Positions 1 to 9,315 are shown, counted from the stretch's first letter. The stretch: 64,000 bases of DNA from Paenibacillus sp. W2I17 (GCF_030815985.1 NZ_JAUSXM010000001.1:2232001-2296000), one strand, 5' to 3'. The notes: generated by a model not told the origin, from the letters alone. Program-made: numbers and translations.

Positions 1-66
1 TCAATGTAAGCAAACAATAATTCAAATCCACAAACATTCGGTTTGTACCAAGGAGGAATAACTGAA

Positions 67-3000
67 GTGATTGAAAACCAACCATCTTCTTCCCATTCCA
101 TGGAATCTAGCTTGCCAGTTCTGCAGATTCCACTGGATTTTGGGCGACGTCAACAATCATTCTCTTATCAGTCTGCTCAAATCACATTACATGCTTCTCT
201 GAGCCGTGAACTTAAACAGAAGTATGGAGAACAGATGGTGTACCCGGTACTCCTCTCAGCTTATGCAGCCTTGTTATTCCGTTTGTCAGCTGAACAGGAA
301 CTTGCCATAGGTATACTTTCCCCAGATCAGGCAGCTTCCTATCTTTCATTACAGATTCAGGGAAAATTGACCTTCAGCCAACTATGTCATCAGGTTTCAG
401 AGCAGCTCAAGATTGAATATACGTTGCAAAACGGTGGATACCCTGAAACGTTTTTTATGCTGAATAGTGTACAGTTGCCTCAAGCTCCTCAAATATTAAA
501 CTGGAACGTTCGAGATGATCAGAACATGCTCATCCTCGATCTGTTCTATGATAGTTCACTGTTGAAAGAGTCTACCGTGCTGAGATATGCAGAATATTAT
601 CAGACTCTTCTACTCGCCCTTGTGCGTGACGGTGAGAAAGCAATCGGTACGGTAGATATTCTTTCTGCCTCAGATCGATTGCTTTACCGTGAAATGAATG
701 ATACTTCTGTTCTCGAACCAGAGAATCAGACGGTTCATGGCTGGTTCGAAGCAACGGCAGCGGCATATCCGGATTCACCGGCGATAACATCGCCATCCAA
801 AAGTTATACGTACAGAGAATTGAATGAACGAGCTAATCAGGTTGCACGTGTTCTGTTATCCAATGGATTGCAAAAAGGTGAATTCGTCAGTATCTTTATG
901 GATCGAAGTCTGGAGACGATCATCTCACTACTTGGTATTCTGAAGGCAGGTGGTGCATATGTTCCGATCGACCCTGAACATCCACAAGAACGTAACAGTT
1001 ATATCGTGGAAGATACGGCGTCCTCATTCGTGTTGACAACGGAAGCTTCTTATGCCCAAGCTTCCAGCTTGTTCTCCAGTATAGCTACGGTCCGTCAGAT
1101 TCTCGCTGTGGATGGTCGTTTGGCCGGATTTGCAGCAAGTAACCCCAATCTGGATATTCAGCCAGACGATCTTGCGTATATTATCTACACGTCAGGGTCG
1201 ACCGGCAAACCCAAAGGTGCACTGATTGCCCACCGGGGTGTAACCAATCTTGGCAGTGTGGTTCAGCGTGATTGTGACATTCAACCAGGTGATGTATTAA
1301 CCCAGTTTGCTACATACAGCTTTGATGCATCCGTGTGGGATACCATTGGCGCCTTGTTCTATGGAGCAGAATTATATCTGTTGTCTGCGGAAGAACGTGT
1401 ATCCGTTGAAGAATTCGCAAGTGCAATTGAACGGACAGGAACAACCATCATTACGATACTACCTACGATTTTCTTCAATCAGCTTGCTTCCTACTTATCC
1501 GATGAAGGTTTCCACAAACTGGCCAAAGTCAGAATCATTACTGTAGCCGGAGAAGCGTTGTATGGTGAACAGGTTCGTGCCTTCCAGCGCAAATTCGGAA
1601 ACCAGATTGATATTGTTAATGTGTACGGACCTACCGAATGTACAGTAGCCACAACTACTCACCGCATCAGTGAGCAGGTTCCCGAACATGTGGTGAACAT
1701 CCCTATCGGTAAACCGATTCATAACTACAAAGTATACATTGTGAATGAAGAACAACAGCTCTGTCCGGCAGGTGTACCTGGTGAGGTATATATTGCTACC
1801 CCTGCATTGGCCAAAGGTTATCTGAATCAGCCAGAACGTACAGAGCAAGCATTCATTGAGAACCCGTTTGCGATAGGTGAGAAAATCTACAAGTCCGGCG
1901 ATATTGCCAAATTGCTGGATACCGGGTTGCTCGAATATGTTGGTCGCAGTGACTCTCAGCTGAAAATTCGTGGTCACCGGATTGAGATCGGGGAGATTGA
2001 AGATCACTTTGCACGGCTTGATCAGATCCAGAACGTTGCCGTCATTCCGAAAAAAGAATCCGATGGACAAAATATGCTGGTTGGTTACTTTACATCGAAA
2101 GATGGCAGTACCCTCTCTGTTTCGGACATCAAGGTAGAACTGACGGAGAAACTTCCTTCTTATTTTGTACCAAAGTGGATCTGTCAGCTGGATGAAATGC
2201 CGATTGCACCAACTGGAAAAATCAATCGCAAAGCGATGGTATCCCTGCCCCATGTGGAACGACATGAAGATCGCCCTGACCGGGTCATGCCTGAGACGGA
2301 GACGGAATCCATTATCTTGGACGCATGGAAAGAAATCCTTCAGCACGATGACTTCGGTGTCGAAGACAGCTTCTTCAATATCGGTGGTGATTCACTCCGG
2401 GTCATTCATGTACTGGTCATTCTGAAGCCACATTATCCGCAACTGAAAATCGCCGACTTCTTTGCCGAGAAAACAGTCCGTGCTCTCGCTCGTCGTGTGG
2501 AAGCATTGTCTCTCAGTGCTGCAGAAGTTACGGATTCAGTGGTGACCGAAGGTATGATTACACAACTATCCGAACACCCTGTGGAGCTAACATCCCAGTT
2601 GGGTTATCCGCTCATTCGTGAACCTGAGCATGTGTTACTGACCGGAGCGACTGGTTATCTGGGCTCTCATGTGCTGCAACAGTTAATTCTGAATTCCAGT
2701 ACACGAATCTACACCCTTGTTCGTCGACCTTCCAATGGAATAACTGCAATGGAACGTTTGACTAACGTGCTGGAAGGATATTTCGGCAAACAACTGACTG
2801 ACCATCTCTCCACTCGTGTGGAGATTATTGAAGGGGATCTCGAACAACCTAATCTCGGTCTTTCCGCTGAACAAACGGCTTATGTTCAGAATAGAATTGA
2901 CCGTGTCATCCACTGCGCTGCAGACGTACGTCATTTTGGCGATGCCGATCAGTTCGCTAAAACAAACGTGGAAGGAACGGTCGCATTGCTAGACTTGATT

Positions 3001-3774
3001 CGCAGCAAACCAGGTGCTTCCTTCCACCATGTATCCACGATGGGTATTCCGGAAGATCTCGCACTCAGCGGACAATGGGAATCTTCCCTGCAATATGATC
3101 GGTTCCCGGCTGACTTGCATGTGGACAACCTGTATTCGGACAGCAAGCTTGAAGCCGAGAAAGTGCTCATGATTGCGGCAGAGGAAGGTGTACCTGTCAG
3201 CATCTATCGTGCTGGTAATCTCACTTGCCACTCCGAAACTGGACGCTTCCAGTCCAATATTGATAGCAACGCCTTTTATCGTATGATCAAAGCGATGTTA
3301 TTGCTCGGCAAGGCTCCTGCGGCTGACTGGATGGTTGATTTTACACCGATTAACTATGCAAGTGAAGCCATCGTTCATCTGGCCTTACGTCAGGATACCG
3401 CCGGTCGTGTATTCCACATCTGTAATCCAGAGCCTATCCGCTATGATGAGCTAATCCGTTCTGTGAATCGGGCTGGTTACGAAGTCGAGACGCTACCATT
3501 CGCGGATTACACACGTTGGTTGTTCGATGCGAGCATCAGCAAAGAGCCGGAAGCTCTTCAGTTGGCTATTGCACAGCTTGAAGGCGACGGTGCGAAGGAT
3601 TCAGCATATGTCTATGCTTGCCCTGTCACAACGGCTTATGTGGAACCTGCCGGAATCTCATGTGCGAGAACAGATGATCGCTTCATCTCCGCCATGTTGG
3701 ACTACGCCGTTCAGATCGGATATTTCCCGTCTGCAATCCGGCACCATAACGGCACTTCTACAGCAATGGAGTAA
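67..3774 (+). CDS. Single-module NRPS: partial condensation, adenylation, carrier, terminal reductase
   Basis: Predicted to activate one amino or carboxylic acid as an acyl-adenylate, load it on a phosphopantetheine arm and release it reductively as an aldehyde or alcohol. Domains of the 1235-aa product: residues 15-205 resemble only the C-terminal lobe of a condensation domain, with no HHxxxDG motif; adenylation about 220-725 (YTSGSTGKPKG near 374, NVYGPTE near 518, PTGK near 715); carrier with GGDSL, Ser about 776; NAD(P)-dependent thioester reductase with GATGYLG near 860 and a YxxxK pair near 1023/1027. GTG at 67 is chosen because AAGGAGG lies at 50-56. An in-frame TAA at 7-9 shows that the short N-terminus is not an effect of the window edge. 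A strong hairpin follows. No tailoring genes lie downstream; what lies upstream is unseen. Family call is firm; the product is unknown. Confidence 0.9.
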   Translation: MIENQPSSSHSMESSLPVLQIPLDFGRRQQSFSYQSAQITLHASLSRELKQKYGEQMVYPVLLSAYAALLFRLSAEQELAIGILSPDQAASYLSLQIQGKLTFSQLCHQVSEQLKIEYTLQNGGYPETFFMLNSVQLPQAPQILNWNVRDDQNMLILDLFYDSSLLKESTVLRYAEYYQTLLLALVRDGEKAIGTVDILSASDRLLYREMNDTSVLEPENQTVHGWFEATAAAYPDSPAITSPSKSYTYRELNERANQVARVLLSNGLQKGEFVSIFMDRSLETIISLLGILKAGGAYVPIDPEHPQERNSYIVEDTASSFVLTTEASYAQASSLFSSIATVRQILAVDGRLAGFAASNPNLDIQPDDLAYIIYTSGSTGKPKGALIAHRGVTNLGSVVQRDCDIQPGDVLTQFATYSFDASVWDTIGALFYGAELYLLSAEERVSVEEFASAIERTGTTIITILPTIFFNQLASYLSDEGFHKLAKVRIITVAGEALYGEQVRAFQRKFGNQIDIVNVYGPTECTVATTTHRISEQVPEHVVNIPIGKPIHNYKVYIVNEEQQLCPAGVPGEVYIATPALAKGYLNQPERTEQAFIENPFAIGEKIYKSGDIAKLLDTGLLEYVGRSDSQLKIRGHRIEIGEIEDHFARLDQIQNVAVIPKKESDGQNMLVGYFTSKDGSTLSVSDIKVELTEKLPSYFVPKWICQLDEMPIAPTGKINRKAMVSLPHVERHEDRPDRVMPETETESIILDAWKEILQHDDFGVEDSFFNIGGDSLRVIHVLVILKPHYPQLKIADFFAEKTVRALARRVEALSLSAAEVTDSVVTEGMITQLSEHPVELTSQLGYPLIREPEHVLLTGATGYLGSHVLQQLILNSSTRIYTLVRRPSNGITAMERLTNVLEGYFGKQLTDHLSTRVEIIEGDLEQPNLGLSAEQTAYVQNRIDRVIHCAADVRHFGDADQFAKTNVEGTVALLDLIRSKPGASFHHVSTMGIPEDLALSGQWESSLQYDRFPADLHVDNLYSDSKLEAEKVLMIAAEEGVPVSIYRAGNLTCHSETGRFQSNIDSNAFYRMIKAMLLLGKAPAADWMVDFTPINYASEAIVHLALRQDTAGRVFHICNPEPIRYDELIRSVNRAGYEVETLPFADYTRWLFDASISKEPEALQLAIAQLEGDGAKDSAYVYACPVTTAYVEPAGISCARTDDRFISAMLDYAVQIGYFPSAIRHHNGTSTAME

Positions 3775-3822
3775 GTTTCAATTTATCATTAGCATTTATT
3801 TAATAAATAAGGTCACACGAAG

Positions 3823-3868
3823 AGAAGCCATCTTATCGTCATTCACTGACGATAAGATGGCTTCTTTA
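3823..3868. terminator. Bidirectional terminator between NRPS and TraX-like gene
   Basis: A perfect 19-bp inverted repeat (3823-3841 and 3847-3865) with a 5-base loop, followed by a T-rich stretch on the plus strand. It sits between two convergent genes. Confidence 0.85.
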
Positions 3869-3891
3869 CTTCGCATTTTTGGATCATTCTT

Positions 3892-4512
3892 TTAGACCCA
3901 TCGGATAATTGCAATGATGGCAAGATGCGCTGGATAGAAATAACGCCAGACCCAACGTGGCCCCTTCATACGGAATCCCGCTTGGTAATACTGAGCAATA
4001 GCAATGCCGGCGGTTGCGAGCACACTATACATTTGCACAGAGCTGTTATGCAGGAGAAGATATAGTGCATTTAACACGACATGTGCCACGACAAGTACAG
4101 GACCCTGGAAATAACGGAATAACAGAACCAATAACAATCCGTACATCCCGTAATCCATATGGCTAATTTCCATGAACCAACCTGCTCCAATTACAATCGG
4201 AATCCCCAGTAGTTTGGATGGCAATTTATCAATAACGAATAATACCAACAGGGCTGACCACAATGTCCATACCACGTTCAGAGAATAATGATTAAACGCA
4301 GCCATGAACGGCACCTGTGATATGATCGCGATCCAGAACAGCCGCCATATGTATTTTTGTACGTCTCGTGTATGTTTGTAACCGATATACACTGCAAAAG
4401 CATAGATTGGAAAAGCGATACGACCTATGATCCTCAACTCTATAATATGTGGAAAAAAGACAGCCCCTATATGATCAATTAACATCGTGATCATGGCAAT
4501 CCACTGCATCAT
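3892..4512 (-). CDS. TraX family integral membrane protein
   Basis: A 206-aa polytopic membrane protein of the TraX family. The family is named after the conjugation-linked pilin acetylase TraX, but chromosomal Firmicute members have no established role. The N-terminal signature (ITMLIDHIGAVFFP, then LRIIGRIAFPIYAF) is visible, followed by several hydrophobic segments. ATG at 4512 is preferred over an upstream in-frame codon at 4560 because GGGAGGGGAG lies just upstream and the conserved signature begins there. No conjugation genes are nearby, so a role in conjugation is unlikely. It may be co-transcribed with the GNAT gene 77 bases upstream. Confidence 0.8.
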   Translation of the reverse strand: MMQWIAMITMLIDHIGAVFFPHIIELRIIGRIAFPIYAFAVYIGYKHTRDVQKYIWRLFWIAIISQVPFMAAFNHYSLNVVWTLWSALLVLFVIDKLPSKLLGIPIVIGAGWFMEISHMDYGMYGLLLVLLFRYFQGPVLVVAHVVLNALYLLLHNSSVQMYSVLATAGIAIAQYYQAGFRMKGPRWVWRYFYPAHLAIIAIIRWV

Positions 4513-4589
4513 GTTGCGACTCCCCTCCCTTGTTCCCGACGACACGAGTCTGCCATTCATTTATATAGTGCGTCTTTTTGAGCAACCTC

Positions 4590-5090
4590 TTATACATTAA
4601 GTTCATAATACATGAATTTGGTATCCTGTGCATATCCTTCGGATTCATATAGAACTTGCGCATGTTTGTTATTTAACTCAGTAGAAAGTGATATACGAAG
4701 AACTCCACGCTCAAATGCCAATCGCTTGGCTGCTTGTAAGAGCTTCCTTGCAATGCCTTGCCGACGATAATTCGGATGCACATATAGATCATTAAGTACC
4801 CAGACAGGCCCCATCGATACCGAACTAAAACTGGGATATAGCTGAACAAATCCACTACAGATTAAGCCATTGGAGAGTGACATAACGTTACTTTTATCTG
4901 TCCCATGATCACTTTCCGCATCTGTTTCTGCTACCAAAATCACCGATTCATGGCCTTCCATTCGTTCTCTAATATACTGACGTGCTGCCTCAATATCAGC
5001 ATTTTGGTTGTAGAACATCCTGTACTCATTGAACAATCGTCCCACTTCGTTACTATCAGGAAGACCCGCTTGTCTGATTCGGTGCTGCAT
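4590..5090 (-). CDS. GNAT family N-acetyltransferase
   Basis: A 166-aa acetyltransferase of the GCN5-related superfamily, which transfers acetyl from acetyl-CoA to an amine; the substrate cannot be told. The acetyl-CoA loop RRQGIARKLL is present, preceded by the beta-4 strand region WVLNDLYVHPNY and followed by STELNNKHAQVLYESEGY, the usual C-terminal half. ATG at 5090 is chosen because AGAGGAG precedes it at good spacing; an ATG at 5120 has no comparable site. The gene lies between the FucU-like gene, which has its own terminator, and the TraX-like gene. Confidence 0.85.
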   Translation of the reverse strand: MQHRIRQAGLPDSNEVGRLFNEYRMFYNQNADIEAARQYIRERMEGHESVILVAETDAESDHGTDKSNVMSLSNGLICSGFVQLYPSFSSVSMGPVWVLNDLYVHPNYRRQGIARKLLQAAKRLAFERGVLRISLSTELNNKHAQVLYESEGYAQDTKFMYYELNV

Positions 5091-5307
5091 TTCACTCAAC
5101 TCCTCTGGGATGGAGACCATCGTCCCATCGTTTGTATGTCTTCAATTGTAAAACATTCCTTTCCTTTTCCCCATTCATCATCTGTATCAAAGTTTGTAGT
5201 ATCCTGAGCAGTGAGCTGACATTCGTTCATGCGCGCTTCCAGATTGCATCTTTCTCATCTAGTCCATGCCAATTCTGTACGTTTTGTTATATTGACCTCG
5301 TATTGGC

Positions 5308-5354
5308 AAAAATAAAAAGGCGACCAAAGCATCCACTGCTCCATCGCCGTAATT
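5308..5354 (-). terminator. Terminator of the fucU-like gene
   Basis: On the minus strand, nested stems GGCGA/TCGCC and AGCA/TGCT are followed by TTTTTATTTTTG, immediately after the stop codon of the FucU-like gene. Confidence 0.75.
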
Positions 5355-5356
5355 AT

Positions 5357-5830
5357 TCAGTTCGATTCAGCATTCTGCTGTTCCTGACCAGGATCAGCAT
5401 CGGGGAAAATGACGCCTTTCTTCAAAATCAGATTGGCGTATTGCGCTCGCTCACCAGTTGCAACAATCACATAGGCATTCGAAGCCCTTTTATAAAAATC
5501 AAATCGCTCTTCATGATCAAAAGCATCCGTAATGCCTTCGTATTCTTCAATCAACCGGCGATAGTCTTCCCATATGATCGGGATCACCTGATCCCCTTCC
5601 ACAACCTGCATGACAGCAGCGGGACGCTCAGCATAGGTATCCAGTGGATATAATTGCAGGATAGCATCCAGCAGTTCAACAACTCCCAGTGCATCACAGC
5701 GTACCAGTCGCTTGGCATGACTGGCTGCGGGGAAATTGCCATCCGCCAGAACCAACTCGTCTCCATGGCCCATTTCGGACATGATTTTGAGTAACTCTGG
5801 AGGTATTATTGCGGGTATATTCTTTAGCAT
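5357..5830 (-). CDS. fucU: FucU/RbsD-family sugar mutarotase, probably L-fucose mutarotase
   Basis: A 157-aa member of the RbsD/FucU fold, which interconverts alpha and beta anomers of a monosaccharide in the cytoplasm. The N-terminus MLKNIPAIIPPELLK with EMGHGDELVLADGNFPA is the classic FucU signature; the catalytic His is about residue 22 and Asp about 30. ATG at 5830 follows AAGGAG at good spacing; an in-frame start at 5893 would add 21 non-conserved residues. No fucose isomerase, kinase or transporter is adjacent, so the sugar (fucose rather than another pyranose) is inferred from family resemblance only. It ends in its own terminator. Confidence 0.85.
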   Translation of the reverse strand: MLKNIPAIIPPELLKIMSEMGHGDELVLADGNFPAASHAKRLVRCDALGVVELLDAILQLYPLDTYAERPAAVMQVVEGDQVIPIIWEDYRRLIEEYEGITDAFDHEERFDFYKRASNAYVIVATGERAQYANLILKKGVIFPDADPGQEQQNAESN

Positions 5831-5998
5831 ACACAGCTCTCCTTGGTCATCTCCAACATTAGTTAGAGCAAATTGGTTTTCTCCATTTTTCAAGCACGCC
5901 AGATATCGATTTCATAAAAGCGGTTTCATCACTATTCTAACAGTATTTTTGGATGATTGCACAGCGCACACGTACGTTCGATATGATAATATTTCATT

Positions 5999-6027
5999 TT
6001 GACAAAAATACTTGTTTGACATATAGT
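5999..6027 (+). promoter_or_regulatory. SigA-type promoter of the marR-MFS operon
   Basis: TTGACA at 5999-6004, a 17-base spacer, and TATAGT at 6022-6027. The start codon of the MarR gene lies about 60 bases downstream. Confidence 0.8.
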
Positions 6028-6041
6028 TGTTATAACAACTA
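6024..6041. promoter_or_regulatory. Palindromic operator, probably bound by the adjacent MarR protein
   Basis: TAGTTGTTATAACAACTA is a perfect 18-bp palindrome overlapping the -10 box. Its size and symmetry fit MarR-family operators, and its position would let the bound repressor block RNA polymerase. Autoregulation is inferred from position. Confidence 0.75.
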
Positions 6042-6085
6042 ATTGATTGGGACATTTTATTATGGAAGCGAGGTCTAGCAATCAC

Positions 6086-6508
6086 ATGGACTATACACTG
6101 GAACAATCTGTTGGATTCATGCTGGGTTTCACACATCGTAAAGCTGTAGCTTTACTTGCAACGCGATTCAAACCTTATGATATTACGACAGAGCAATTTT
6201 CTGTTCTCTTTAATGTTGACCGCGGTGAAGGTGTTAATCAGAAGGAGCTCGCTGCACGTGTCTTCAAAGACCAACCCACCACTGCGCGGATTATTGATCT
6301 GCTTGAGAAAAAAGGCTGGGTAGAACGCCGGACCAGCGAACAGGATCGCAGAGCCTATCTGTTATATCTCACCACGGAAGGCAAAGCGTTAATTGATATC
6401 CTCGTTCCGATTGAAAGAGAAATGAATAAAGAACTTGCTGAAGGTATATCCGAAGACCAGATGGAAGCATTTAAACATACTCTTTCCCTCATTAACCGCA
6501 ACTTGTAA
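6086..6508 (+). CDS. MarR family transcriptional regulator
   Basis: A winged-helix repressor of about 140 aa. The helix-turn-helix and wing cover GVNQKELAARVFKDQPTTARIIDLLEKKGWVERR and SEQDRRAYLLYLTTEGK, the DxRxxxxxLT wing typical of MarR proteins, with dimerisation helices at both ends. ATG at 6086 is preferred (GAGGT about 12 bases upstream); ATG at 6062 (148 aa) and TTG at 6047 are possible. It is followed 30 bases later by an MFS exporter, so the pair is a typical repressor-efflux operon controlled from the palindrome at 6024-6041. The inducer is unknown. Confidence 0.9.
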   Translation: MDYTLEQSVGFMLGFTHRKAVALLATRFKPYDITTEQFSVLFNVDRGEGVNQKELAARVFKDQPTTARIIDLLEKKGWVERRTSEQDRRAYLLYLTTEGKALIDILVPIEREMNKELAEGISEDQMEAFKHTLSLINRNL

Positions 6509-6538
6509 TGAATCACAACTCAGGGGGAATACATCATC

Positions 6539-7855
6539 ATGAAAGAACAATCTACACAACAAGTTAGACTATGGACCACCGATTTTATACTGCTGATGCT
6601 GTGCAACTTCTTGTTGTTCTTGCAACTGCACATGATCGTCTCTCCGCTTCCGTCCTACGTTCAGGAGCGATTTCACGCCAATGCATTTGAAGTAAGTTTA
6701 TTCACCTGTCTGTTTGCACTAAGTGCTATTGCAGCCCGTCTCTATTCCGCTAAAGCACTGGAGAAGGGCCTTCGTAACGCCATGATCTATATAGGCCTGT
6801 CCGTAGCCCTGCTGGCAACGCTCGGCTATTATTTTGCTGCCGGTATAGCTGTACTCTTGTTGCTGAGAATGTTGTTTGGTATCGGGTTTGGTATGAGCAG
6901 TACCGCTTTTCCAACGATGGCCTCGGACATTGTGCCCGTTAAACGAATGGGTGAAGGTATGGGTTACTTTGGTCTATCGACTAGCCTGGCTATGTCTATG
7001 GGGCCAATTATTGGGGTCACTCTGCTACAGGGTTCTGGATTTGTAACCCTCATGTTATGTACTGCCGGTGTCCTCGCTGTGATCTATCCACTGAGTTATT
7101 CGCTGACACGTAAAAAAGCAGTCAGAACCGATAACAGTACAACCATCATGCCACAAGCTACAACAAGTGCTTCAGGGTCCAACCCGAAACAAAAGACACC
7201 TTTCAACCGCAAGCTGATTCTGCCCAGTGTGCTGAATTGCCTGTTATCCATCACCTATGGTGGACTTGTCGGATTCATCGTTTTGTATGGCAAGGAAGCC
7301 AATCTGGCCAATCCTGCGCTGTTCTTTTTGTTCAATGCACTCGCCGTGTTATTGGTTAGACCATTTGCAGGACGGATTTATGACAGTAAAGGTCCAAAAG
7401 CACTGCTCATTCCAGGGGCAATATTCGTTGCTGTTGGCCTCATTTTGCTCTCGTACGCAACCTCCATGTCTGTCCTGTTCATTGCTGCCTTTATCTACGG
7501 AATCGGTTATGGTTCCATGCAGTCGTCTCTGCAGACCTGGATGATTCAAGTTGTATCTCCTACTCAACGGGGTATGGCTAATGGTATGTTTTTGAACTCG
7601 CTGGATCTGGGTATTGCGACCGGTGCCCTTCTTCTTGGCGCCATTGCGGCCATAACCAGTTATACCGATATGTATCGATATTCCGTGATGTTTATGATTC
7701 TGTTCTTGCTTATATATCTGATTCAGGGAAAACGAAGCGGCAGCTTCTCCATTGAACCTCATGCTCTGCTCGCTCATACGCATATACCTGCAACAAATAC
7801 AGGTCAGCCTAAGGATTCGGAACATAATACGCAAGATACCAGTAATAAGAAATAA
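6539..7855 (+). CDS. MFS transporter (drug/metabolite efflux type)
   Basis: A 438-aa major facilitator superfamily protein with 12 predicted membrane segments and a polar central loop rich in Ser, Thr and Lys around residues 200-225. The hydrophilic tail after residue 410 is unusually polar (His, Asn, Asp, Ser). RGMANGMFLNSLDLGIATGALLLG in the C-terminal half resembles the YfhI/AraJ-like MFS group. ATG at 6539 follows AGGGGGA. The upstream marR gene and shared promoter suggest efflux of a compound sensed by MarR. Substrate unknown. Confidence 0.88.
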   Translation: MKEQSTQQVRLWTTDFILLMLCNFLLFLQLHMIVSPLPSYVQERFHANAFEVSLFTCLFALSAIAARLYSAKALEKGLRNAMIYIGLSVALLATLGYYFAAGIAVLLLLRMLFGIGFGMSSTAFPTMASDIVPVKRMGEGMGYFGLSTSLAMSMGPIIGVTLLQGSGFVTLMLCTAGVLAVIYPLSYSLTRKKAVRTDNSTTIMPQATTSASGSNPKQKTPFNRKLILPSVLNCLLSITYGGLVGFIVLYGKEANLANPALFFLFNALAVLLVRPFAGRIYDSKGPKALLIPGAIFVAVGLILLSYATSMSVLFIAAFIYGIGYGSMQSSLQTWMIQVVSPTQRGMANGMFLNSLDLGIATGALLLGAIAAITSYTDMYRYSVMFMILFLLIYLIQGKRSGSFSIEPHALLAHTHIPATNTGQPKDSEHNTQDTSNKK

Positions 7856-7903
7856 ACCAGTCAATGGGAGTGTACGATTACGAGGTTTATTCTGATGATC
7901 AAG

Positions 7904-7956
7904 AAAACGCGTTTACACCGAGGATGCATACTTTCTCAGGCGTAAACGCGTTTTTT
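7904..7956. terminator. Bidirectional terminator between two convergent MFS genes
   Basis: AAAACGCGTTTAC and GTAAACGCGTTTT form the arms around a loop of about 25 bases, with a run of six T after the right arm. Confidence 0.8.
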
Positions 7957-8013
7957 ATGTGTTCATGGTATTCAATTAAAGATAAGAATGAATTGTCGGC
8001 TAATACCATCCAT

Positions 8014-9315
8014 CTAGAGTGGACTTTTCTTGCGCCGTATAGGAGCATAACCTCGACTCGTCTCAATCCGATCGATATGCCGTTCATCCTGTTTATGTCC
8101 GCTTCCTGAAGTAGGTTGGTCTCCCTTATTGGGTTTGACCGCAAATAAGGTGAGCAATGCCCCTACAGCTCCAGATGCGGCGAGCACACCAAAAAGCCAA
8201 AAATGTTGGGTGCCAATCAACAGAGATACAACAGGAGGACCTAGCGATACACCGATGAATCGCATGCTGCTGAACAAACCCGTAATCGTACCACGCTGTT
8301 TCTTGTCTACTCCCTCAGTAATAAGGGCATCCAGACATGGTAAGGTTGCTCCTATTCCCGCACTTCCTAATGTGAACAATCCCACCACAACGAAGATATT
8401 ATCGAAAATTCCAATAACACCCAGCGAAACGGTTACAAGAACAAGTCCTGCGAATCCGAGCCATTTCATGCGAGGCTTACTCTTTCCAATCCACTTTCCT
8501 CCGAAAAAGGAAAAAAGACATAAGGCTGCCAACGGAATCGCAAGTACAAGACCTTTTACGACCCCTTTCATGGCGAACTCGCTCTCCAACGTCTCGGATA
8601 GATAATAAAGCACACCAAAAAGAATAAACATGCAAATTCCACCGATTGCAAACAAGGCGTATAACCATCGTCCTTTTTCTTTCAATACGTCCCGAATGGA
8701 AGCCACAAATTCCGTAAAGGTGGGTGGCTTTTCTTTTTTCTTGGGAGACTTCACCAAGAAAATAACCAGAATCACCGAGATTAAACACAATACAGGAATA
8801 GCCATAAATGGTAAAAACCATAGCCAAACAGCCAGTGCTGCACCCAAAATCGGACTTAACACTTTACCAAACGTATTCGAGGTTTCAATGATTCCCAGGC
8901 TTTTGCTAACCTGATCTTCATCATTGAACATGTCCCCAACCAATGGAATGACAATAGGGAATGCGCCGGCTGCTCCAACCCCCTGCAATAACCTGCCACC
9001 CAAAATGGTCCAGTAAGCTACATTTCCATCCAGAATCCATGCACCTACACCAGCTACAGCACCCCCGACGGCTGCAATGATAAGGCTGGGAATAATGACT
9101 GCTTTTCTGCCAAAACGATCAGACAAATACCCTGCGAGTGGAATAAGCAGGATGGCAACTACAGCGTAGACTGTAATAAGCATACTGACCTTGAATGCAG
9201 ATACCTTCAATTCACGTTCAATCTGTGGCAAGATCGGTATAAGCATGGAGTTACCCAAGGTCATAATTAAAGGGATGGAAGCAAGTGCGACGAGGTCCCA
9301 CTTTTTATCATTCAT
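8014..9315 (-). CDS. MFS transporter, multidrug-efflux type
   Basis: A 433-aa transporter with 12 hydrophobic segments. Loop 2-3 carries the MFS signature GYLSDRFGRKAVIIPS, and motif C-like GGRLLQGVGAAGAFPIVIPLVGD follows, both typical of drug/H+ antiporters. A Lys-rich cytoplasmic loop (KSPKKKEKPPTF) separates the halves. ATG at 9315 follows AAAGGTGG; the in-frame extension to 9345 is not conserved-looking. It lies 82 bases downstream of the GH3 gene on the same strand with no obvious terminator between, so it could be read through from that operon. Substrate unknown. Confidence 0.88.
   Translation of the reverse strand: MNDKKWDLVALASIPLIMTLGNSMLIPILPQIERELKVSAFKVSMLITVYAVVAILLIPLAGYLSDRFGRKAVIIPSLIIAAVGGAVAGVGAWILDGNVAYWTILGGRLLQGVGAAGAFPIVIPLVGDMFNDEDQVSKSLGIIETSNTFGKVLSPILGAALAVWLWFLPFMAIPVLCLISVILVIFLVKSPKKKEKPPTFTEFVASIRDVLKEKGRWLYALFAIGGICMFILFGVLYYLSETLESEFAMKGVVKGLVLAIPLAALCLFSFFGGKWIGKSKPRMKWLGFAGLVLVTVSLGVIGIFDNIFVVVGLFTLGSAGIGATLPCLDALITEGVDKKQRGTITGLFSSMRFIGVSLGPPVVSLLIGTQHFWLFGVLAASGAVGALLTLFAVKPNKGDQPTSGSGHKQDERHIDRIETSRGYAPIRRKKSPL

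Noticed and set aside
1495..2346. Long minus-strand open frame (283 codons) opposite the NRPS
   Set aside because: It is antisense to well-conserved adenylation motifs, has no ribosome site and no family resemblance.
3892..4512. TraX-like gene as sign of a conjugative element
   Set aside because: No other transfer, relaxase or integrase genes nearby; chromosomal TraX-like genes are common in Firmicutes.
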